Part shown: one piece after another, positions 59,361 through 64,000 of the stretch
Layout of the letters: every line of letters begins with the position of its first letter
Numbering within the stretch: the first letter of the stretch is position 1
NCBI RefSeq assembly: GCF_049686335.1
Contig: NZ_JBAVHX010000004.1
Location: 248,001-312,000 of the forward strand
Length of the DNA: 64,000 nucleotides
Direction of reading: 5' to 3'
Source of the DNA: Buttiauxella sp049686335
GTDB taxonomy: Bacteria > Pseudomonadota > Gammaproteobacteria > Enterobacterales > Enterobacteriaceae
Notes under the pieces: generated by a model
What the model saw: the letters and a program-made list of their open reading frames with translations, nothing else
Told to the model about the DNA's origin: nothing
The model's database searches: none
Made by a program: the position numbers and the translations under genes

Positions 59361-62300
59361 TTTACGCTCTCCTGTTTCTGGTCATTGCCTTCGCCGTCTA
59401 ACCAGTTAATGTCTTTCATCTTGCGAACCACCACGAACTCATCACGGTTTGAACCGACGGTGCCGTAGTAGTTAAAGCCGTAAGCCAGCTGCGCATAGCC
59501 ACCGATCATGTGCGTCGGTTTCGGACTGATGCGGGTCACCGAGTTATGAATACCACCGCGCTGGCCGGTGATTTCAGAACCCGGCAGGTTCACGATACGC
59601 TCCTGAGCGTGGTACATCATGGTCATGCCTTCCGGCACACGCTGGCTGACAACCGCACGGGCGGTCAGCGCGCCGTTTTTGTTGAACACTTCAATCCAGT
59701 CGTTATCTTCGATGCCAAGATCTTTGGCATCGATTTCACTCATCCAGACAATCGGGCCGCCGCGTGACAGCGTCAGCATCAACAGGTTGTCGCTGTAGGT
59801 TGAGTGAATGCCCCATTTCTGGTGCGGCGTCAGGAAGTTCAACGCTTTCTCAGGGTTACCGTTGGATTTTTTACCCATCACACCTTTTACCGAGCGCGTA
59901 TCAATCGGCGGACGGTACACCAGCAGGCTTTCGCCAAAATCACGCATCCACTGGTGATCCTGATACAGCTGTTGGCGGCCAGACAGCGTGCGCCATGGGA
60001 TCAGCTCGTGAACGTTGGTGTAACCTGCGCTGTATGAGACGTGTTCATCTTCAAGACCTGACCAGGTCGGGCTGGAGATGATTTTGCGCGGCTGTGCCTG
60101 AATATCGCGGAAGCGAATCTTTTCATCTTCTTTATTGAGCGCCAGATGCGTATGGTCGCGTCCGGTAAACTCGCTGAGTGCCGCCCAGGCTTTCACCGCC
60201 ACCTGGCCGTTGGTTTCGGGTGCCAGAGTGAGGATCATTTCTGCGGCATCAATTGCCGAGTTAATCATCGGCTGGCCTTTTGCAGGGCCTTCGGTTTTGG
60301 TGTAGTTAAGCTTGCGTAGCAAGTCCATCTCAGACTGGGTGTTCCACGCAATGCCTTTCCCACCGTTACCGATTTTTTCCATCAACGGACCGACGGAGGT
60401 GAAACGCTCATAAGTGGCTGGATAGTCACGTTCAACCGTCACCAGGTGCGGTGCGGTTTTACCTGGAATCAGGTCACATTCGCCTTTTTTCCAGTCCATC
60501 ACGCCAAACGGCTGCGCCAGTTCAGCGGCTGAATCGTGCTGGATTGGCAACGTCACCACATCGGTTTCTTTCCCTAAATGGCCGATACACACTTCAGAGA
60601 ATTTTTTCGCGATAGCTTTATAAATTTCCCAGTCGCTTTTTGAATCCCAGGCTGGGTCAACCGCAGCAGAAAGTGGATGAATAAACGGATGCATATCCGA
60701 AGTATTCATGTCGTCTTTCTCATACCAGGTGGCGGTTGGTAATACGATGTCGGAATACAGACAGGTGCTTGACAGACGGAAGTCCAGCGTCACCACCAGA
60801 TCCAGTTTGCCGTCGAGGCCGTTATCGACCCACTCGACTTCCTCCGGCATCACGCCACCTTCACGCCCCAGATCTTTCCCCTGAATACCGTTTTCAGTAC
60901 CCAGCAGATATTTGAGCATGTACTCGTGGCCCTTACCGGAAGAACCCAGCAGGTTTGAACGCCAGACAAACAGGTTACGCGGATGGTTGTTGCCTGCATC
61001 CGGCTGCTCTGCGGCAAAGCGAATATCGCCACTTTTCAGCTGCTGCGCGGTGAAATCCGCCGGGGTCATGCCAGCGGCCTGCGCCTGCTTCGCAATATGC
61101 AGCGGATTGGTGTTGAGCTGAGGTGCCGACGGCAACCAGCCCATACGCTCGGCGCGCACGTTGAAGTCAATCAAATGGCCGCTGTAGCGTGATTTATCTG
61201 CCAGCGGTGAAAGCAGCTCTTCGGCGGTCAACGACTCATAACGCCACTGGCTTGAGTGGTTGTAGAAGAACGAGGTGCTGTTCATATGGCGCGGTGGGCG
61301 CTGCCAGTCCAGCGCGAACGCCAGCGGCGTCCAGCCCGTTTGCGGACGCAGTTTTTCCTGGCCCACATAGTGTGCCCAGCCGCCGCCGCTCTGCCCGACG
61401 CAACCGCAGAAGATCAGCATGTTGATCAACCCACGGTAGTTCATATCCATGTGGAACCAGTGGTTCATCCCGGCACCGACGATGATCATCGAGCGGCCAT
61501 GGGTTTTGTCGGCGTTGTCAGCGAACTCACGCGCAATGCGGATAATGTTCTGACGAGAAACGCCGGTGATTTGCTCAGCCCACGCTGGGGTATACGCTTT
61601 CACATCGTCATAGCTTGACGCACAGTTAGCGTCGTCCAGACCACGCTCAAGGCCGTAGTTCGCCAGCGTCAAATCGTAAACGGTGGTGACCAGCGCGCTT
61701 GAACCATCTGCCAGTTGAAGTCGTTTTACCGGCAGTTTGTGCATCAGCACATTGTCGAGTTTGACGTTACTGAAGTGCTCGGTGCTTTCGCCGCCAAAAT
61801 ACGGGAAGCCTACATCAGCGACTTCATCGTGGCTGCCCAGCAGGCTCAGGCGCAGTTCAGCCTCTTCGCCACTGGAGCCATCGCGCTGTTCGAGGTTCCA
61901 CTTGCCCTTCTCGCCCCAGCGATAACCGATGGAGCCGTTTGGTGCCAGCAGTTCGCCGTTCTGGTTATCCAGCGCGACGGTTTTCCACTGCGGATTGTTT
62001 TCCTGACCGAGGCCATCGACCAGGTCAGAAGCACGCAGCATACGGCCCGCGGCGTAGAAACCATCGCGCTCCTCTAACATCACCAGCATTGGCATATCAG
62101 TGTAACGACGCACGTAATCGGTAAAGTACTGGCTTGGATTGTCGAGGTGGAATTCACGCAGCATCACGTGGCCCATCGCCAGTGCCATTGCCGCATCGGT
62201 GCCTTGCTTCGGCGCCAGCCACTGGTCACACAGTTTGGCGATTTCCGCATAGTCCGGCGTGACGGCAACGGTTTTGGTGCCTTTGTAACGGACTTCGGTA

Positions 62301-63103
62301 AAGAAGTGCGCATCTGGCGTACGGGTTTGCGGGACGTTAGAACCCCAGGCAATGATGTAGCTGGAGTTGTACCAGTCGGCAGATTCTGGCACGTCAGTTT
62401 GCTCGCCCCAGGTCATTGGGGAAGCCGGTGGTAAATCGCAGTACCAGTCGTAGAAACTCAGACAAGCACCGCCAATCAGGGAGAGGTAACGTGCACCTGC
62501 GGCGTAAGAGACCATCGACATCGCCGGGATTGGCGAGAATCCGGCAATACGGTCTGGGCCAAAGGTTTTCGCGGTATAGACGTTCGCCGCAGCAATCAGC
62601 TCGTTGACTTCCTGCCAGCTTGAACGGACAAAACCCCCGCGCCCACGGGCTTGTTTATAGCTTTTGGCTTTTTCCGCATCGTTGATGATGGAAGCCCAGG
62701 CGTCGACCGGGTCAGCATGAACGTTTTTTGCTTCGCGCCACAGTTTGATCAGACGCTTGCGCATCAATGGATATTTTAAGCGGTTGGCGCTGTAGAGATA
62801 CCAGGAGTAGCTCGCACCACGTGGGCAGCCGCGAGGTTCATGGTTTGGCATATCAGGACGGGTACGCGGGTAATCGGTTTGCTGAGTTTCCCAGGTCACC
62901 AGGCCGCTTTTGACATAGATCTTCCAGCTACAGGAGCCCGTGCAGTTTACACCGTGTGTGGAACGGACCACTTTATCGTGCTGCCACCGCTGGCGATAAC
63001 CTTCTTCCCAATCACGATTGGTATCGAGCAGTTGGCCATGTCCATCGGCAAAAGTTTCGCCCTTCTGTTTGAAGTACCGAAACCGGTCAAGAAATTTGCT
63101 CAT
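59357..63103 (-). CDS. narG: Respiratory nitrate reductase alpha subunit
   Basis: The 1248 aa product has the FS0 region HGVNCTGSCSWKIYVKSG, the molybdopterin-binding blocks (GCPRGASYSWYLYSANRLKYPLMR; YNSSYIIAWGSNVPQTRTPD) and a C-terminal MoCo domain. It reduces nitrate to nitrite at the cytoplasmic side. The frame is intact from start to end. Confidence 0.97.
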   Translation of the reverse strand: MSKFLDRFRYFKQKGETFADGHGQLLDTNRDWEEGYRQRWQHDKVVRSTHGVNCTGSCSWKIYVKSGLVTWETQQTDYPRTRPDMPNHEPRGCPRGASYSWYLYSANRLKYPLMRKRLIKLWREAKNVHADPVDAWASIINDAEKAKSYKQARGRGGFVRSSWQEVNELIAAANVYTAKTFGPDRIAGFSPIPAMSMVSYAAGARYLSLIGGACLSFYDWYCDLPPASPMTWGEQTDVPESADWYNSSYIIAWGSNVPQTRTPDAHFFTEVRYKGTKTVAVTPDYAEIAKLCDQWLAPKQGTDAAMALAMGHVMLREFHLDNPSQYFTDYVRRYTDMPMLVMLEERDGFYAAGRMLRASDLVDGLGQENNPQWKTVALDNQNGELLAPNGSIGYRWGEKGKWNLEQRDGSSGEEAELRLSLLGSHDEVADVGFPYFGGESTEHFSNVKLDNVLMHKLPVKRLQLADGSSALVTTVYDLTLANYGLERGLDDANCASSYDDVKAYTPAWAEQITGVSRQNIIRIAREFADNADKTHGRSMIIVGAGMNHWFHMDMNYRGLINMLIFCGCVGQSGGGWAHYVGQEKLRPQTGWTPLAFALDWQRPPRHMNSTSFFYNHSSQWRYESLTAEELLSPLADKSRYSGHLIDFNVRAERMGWLPSAPQLNTNPLHIAKQAQAAGMTPADFTAQQLKSGDIRFAAEQPDAGNNHPRNLFVWRSNLLGSSGKGHEYMLKYLLGTENGIQGKDLGREGGVMPEEVEWVDNGLDGKLDLVVTLDFRLSSTCLYSDIVLPTATWYEKDDMNTSDMHPFIHPLSAAVDPAWDSKSDWEIYKAIAKKFSEVCIGHLGKETDVVTLPIQHDSAAELAQPFGVMDWKKGECDLIPGKTAPHLVTVERDYPATYERFTSVGPLMEKIGNGGKGIAWNTQSEMDLLRKLNYTKTEGPAKGQPMINSAIDAAEMILTLAPETNGQVAVKAWAALSEFTGRDHTHLALNKEDEKIRFRDIQAQPRKIISSPTWSGLEDEHVSYSAGYTNVHELIPWRTLSGRQQLYQDHQWMRDFGESLLVYRPPIDTRSVKGVMGKKSNGNPEKALNFLTPHQKWGIHSTYSDNLLMLTLSRGGPIVWMSEIDAKDLGIEDNDWIEVFNKNGALTARAVVSQRVPEGMTMMYHAQERIVNLPGSEITGQRGGIHNSVTRISPKPTHMIGGYAQLAYGFNYYGTVGSNRDEFVVVRKMKDINWLDGEGNDQKQESVK

Positions 63104-63372
63104 CGGGGTTCTCCTGATGTGGAGCCTGGAGGCTCTATCTTATGAATACGACATTGCTAACAATGGCCGCACCGTAACCCGCGTAAATGAAGGGATAATT
63201 GATGCCGATCAACTGGGATTCAGGCTGTAATAGAGAGGGAAAGTCGATCTACCACCAAAGTGGCAATAACAAAACACACATCAACTTATTGATATAATTG
63301 GTTTTCTATAAGAGCACACACAAGCCAGGGAGTAGAAATTCCCGGAGCCGGGTATTAAGGGGTAAGTCGGTA
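63104..63372 (-). promoter_or_regulatory. narG promoter with FNR box and distant NarL heptamer
   Basis: TTGATGCCGATCAA (63199-63212) is a perfect FNR box centred about 102 bases before the narG start. AGGGGTA at 63358-63364 gives TACCCCT on the minus strand, a NarL heptamer about 155 bases further upstream. If transcription starts 41.5 bases after the FNR centre, the NarL site lies near -197, as in E. coli narG. Confidence 0.85.
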
Positions 63373-63395
63373 AAAGCGGGTTAAGATGAAATGAA

Positions 63396-63432
63396 AAATG
63401 GGGCTTCCCTGTCAGCAGGAAAACCCCATCCA
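63396..63432 (-). terminator. Terminator of the MFS transporter gene
   Basis: GGGGTTTTCCTG and CAGGGAAGCCCC pair around TCAG-type loop bases on the minus strand, then ATTTTTCATTT. Confidence 0.85.
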
Positions 63433-63446
63433 GAACGGCGTAACTA

Positions 63447-64000
63447 TCAGGCAGAAGCTAACGACTCTGACAGACGTGCCGCACGAATATTTTTAATCAG
63501 CAGCCCGGAAATAATTATCCCCGCGCACGCAAAGAGCGCCATTAAACCAAACACAATTTGATAGCCGATGAGACCAGGATTGGTATCTAAAATGTAGCCA
63601 TACAGGCTGTAGCAGAACATTGCAGGGGCATAGCCAATAAAACTACCCAGCGCCATTGCCGCCCCCGTATTCTTTTCACTGATACCTGCCTCACCGATTG
63701 GCGCAAAGAACACCGCTCGTTGGGTAAAGATCACTGCGCCAAACATTAACGTACAGGCCATACCCAAATAGACTGGCATCTGTTCATGCGGCAACAGGAT
63801 CAGGCCAACTAAGGCCAATGCACTAATAATGAAGGTATAGAAAAGATATTTACTTGGCGATTGTAAAACTTTATCCGCAATTAACCCACCAATTGGACCA
63901 CCCACCATTTTCAAACAATACTGATTAATTATCCCGTAGGCACCCACCAGCGCAATAGGTAATGCATAGACATTTCTTAAGAATGGAATAAAGAATGTTA
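63447..64000 (-). CDS. MFS transporter, C-terminal part (not NarK)
   Basis: The frame is open to the right edge. The visible about 184 residues hold five to six membrane spans with MFS-type GGPIGGLIADKV between them, then AMALGSFIGYAPAMFCYSLYGYIL and the tail IKNIRAARLSESLASA. E. coli has narK here, but the C-terminus is unlike NarK, which lacks these blocks. It looks like a YihN-type or similar organic-solute MFS carrier. The substrate is unknown. Confidence 0.75.
   Translation of the reverse strand, partial: TFFIPFLRNVYALPIALVGAYGIINQYCLKMVGGPIGGLIADKVLQSPSKYLFYTFIISALALVGLILLPHEQMPVYLGMACTLMFGAVIFTQRAVFFAPIGEAGISEKNTGAAMALGSFIGYAPAMFCYSLYGYILDTNPGLIGYQIVFGLMALFACAGIIISGLLIKNIRAARLSESLASA

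Noticed and set aside
63447..64000. narK, from position next to narG
   Set aside because: The visible C-terminal sequence does not match NarK; it is a different MFS protein.

Overview
The window is a piece of an enterobacterial chromosome. Positions 1 to about 31,700 are the right-hand part of a lambdoid prophage of siphovirus type. The rest is a conserved core block whose order (cls-yciU ... oppFDCBA-ychE-adhE-tdk-hns ... galU-rssB-rssA-ychJ-purU-tRNA-Tyr x2-narIJHG) follows the E. coli tyrT/narGHJI region. Three features differ from E. coli: a cho-type nuclease gene next to the prophage, a UDP-glucuronate epimerase plus a long-form UDP-glucose dehydrogenase between hns and galU, and a non-NarK MFS transporter upstream of narG. 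These point to a relative of Enterobacter, Kluyvera or Buttiauxella rather than E. coli; the species cannot be fixed from the sequence alone.

Prophage, reading from the integrase inward. The integrase (about 30.4-31.7 kb) converges with a small AlpA/Xis-like gene. A rightward early-left operon (25.5-30.4 kb) carries a short gene, recE, recT and a DUF4060 gene, driven by a clear pL with a palindromic operator in its spacer. The short repressor (24.8 kb) diverges from a Cro/YdaS-type gene, followed leftward by a YmfL-like regulator, a ClpX-type zinc-finger protein, replication genes O and P, two DNA methyltransferases, a LexA-controlled dinI-like gene, ninB, ninG and the late antiterminator Q. 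After Q come the candidate late promoter region and a terminator, then the most unusual cassette: a HipA-like kinase gene and a HIRAN-domain gene with their own LexA box and flanking terminators. Then come two holin-like genes, an endolysin and a small lysis-associated ORF; an accessory stretch with a glycosyltransferase remnant, a trypsin-like protease and two opposite-strand small genes; and the head/tail genes (terS, terL, portal, MuF-peptidase fusion, protease/scaffold, cement, capsid, connectors, tail terminator, tail tube), running off the left edge.

Core region. cho encodes a UvrC-like nuclease. cls makes cardiolipin. oppABCDF imports oligopeptides. adhE is the fermentative aldehyde/alcohol dehydrogenase. 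tdk, hns, galU, ugd and the epimerase cover nucleotide salvage, nucleoid silencing and UDP-sugar supply for envelope polysaccharides. rssB and rssA relate to RpoS turnover. Two identical tRNA-Tyr genes are followed by rtT-like repeats that carry copies of the tRNA 3' end. narGHJI is the respiratory nitrate reductase; a perfect FNR box and a far-upstream NarL heptamer are visible ahead of narG.

The best candidate for an undescribed system is the SOS-controlled HipA-like kinase/HIRAN pair at 15,190-16,867, in the same phage position (between Q and lysis) that Shiga-toxin phages use for toxin genes.
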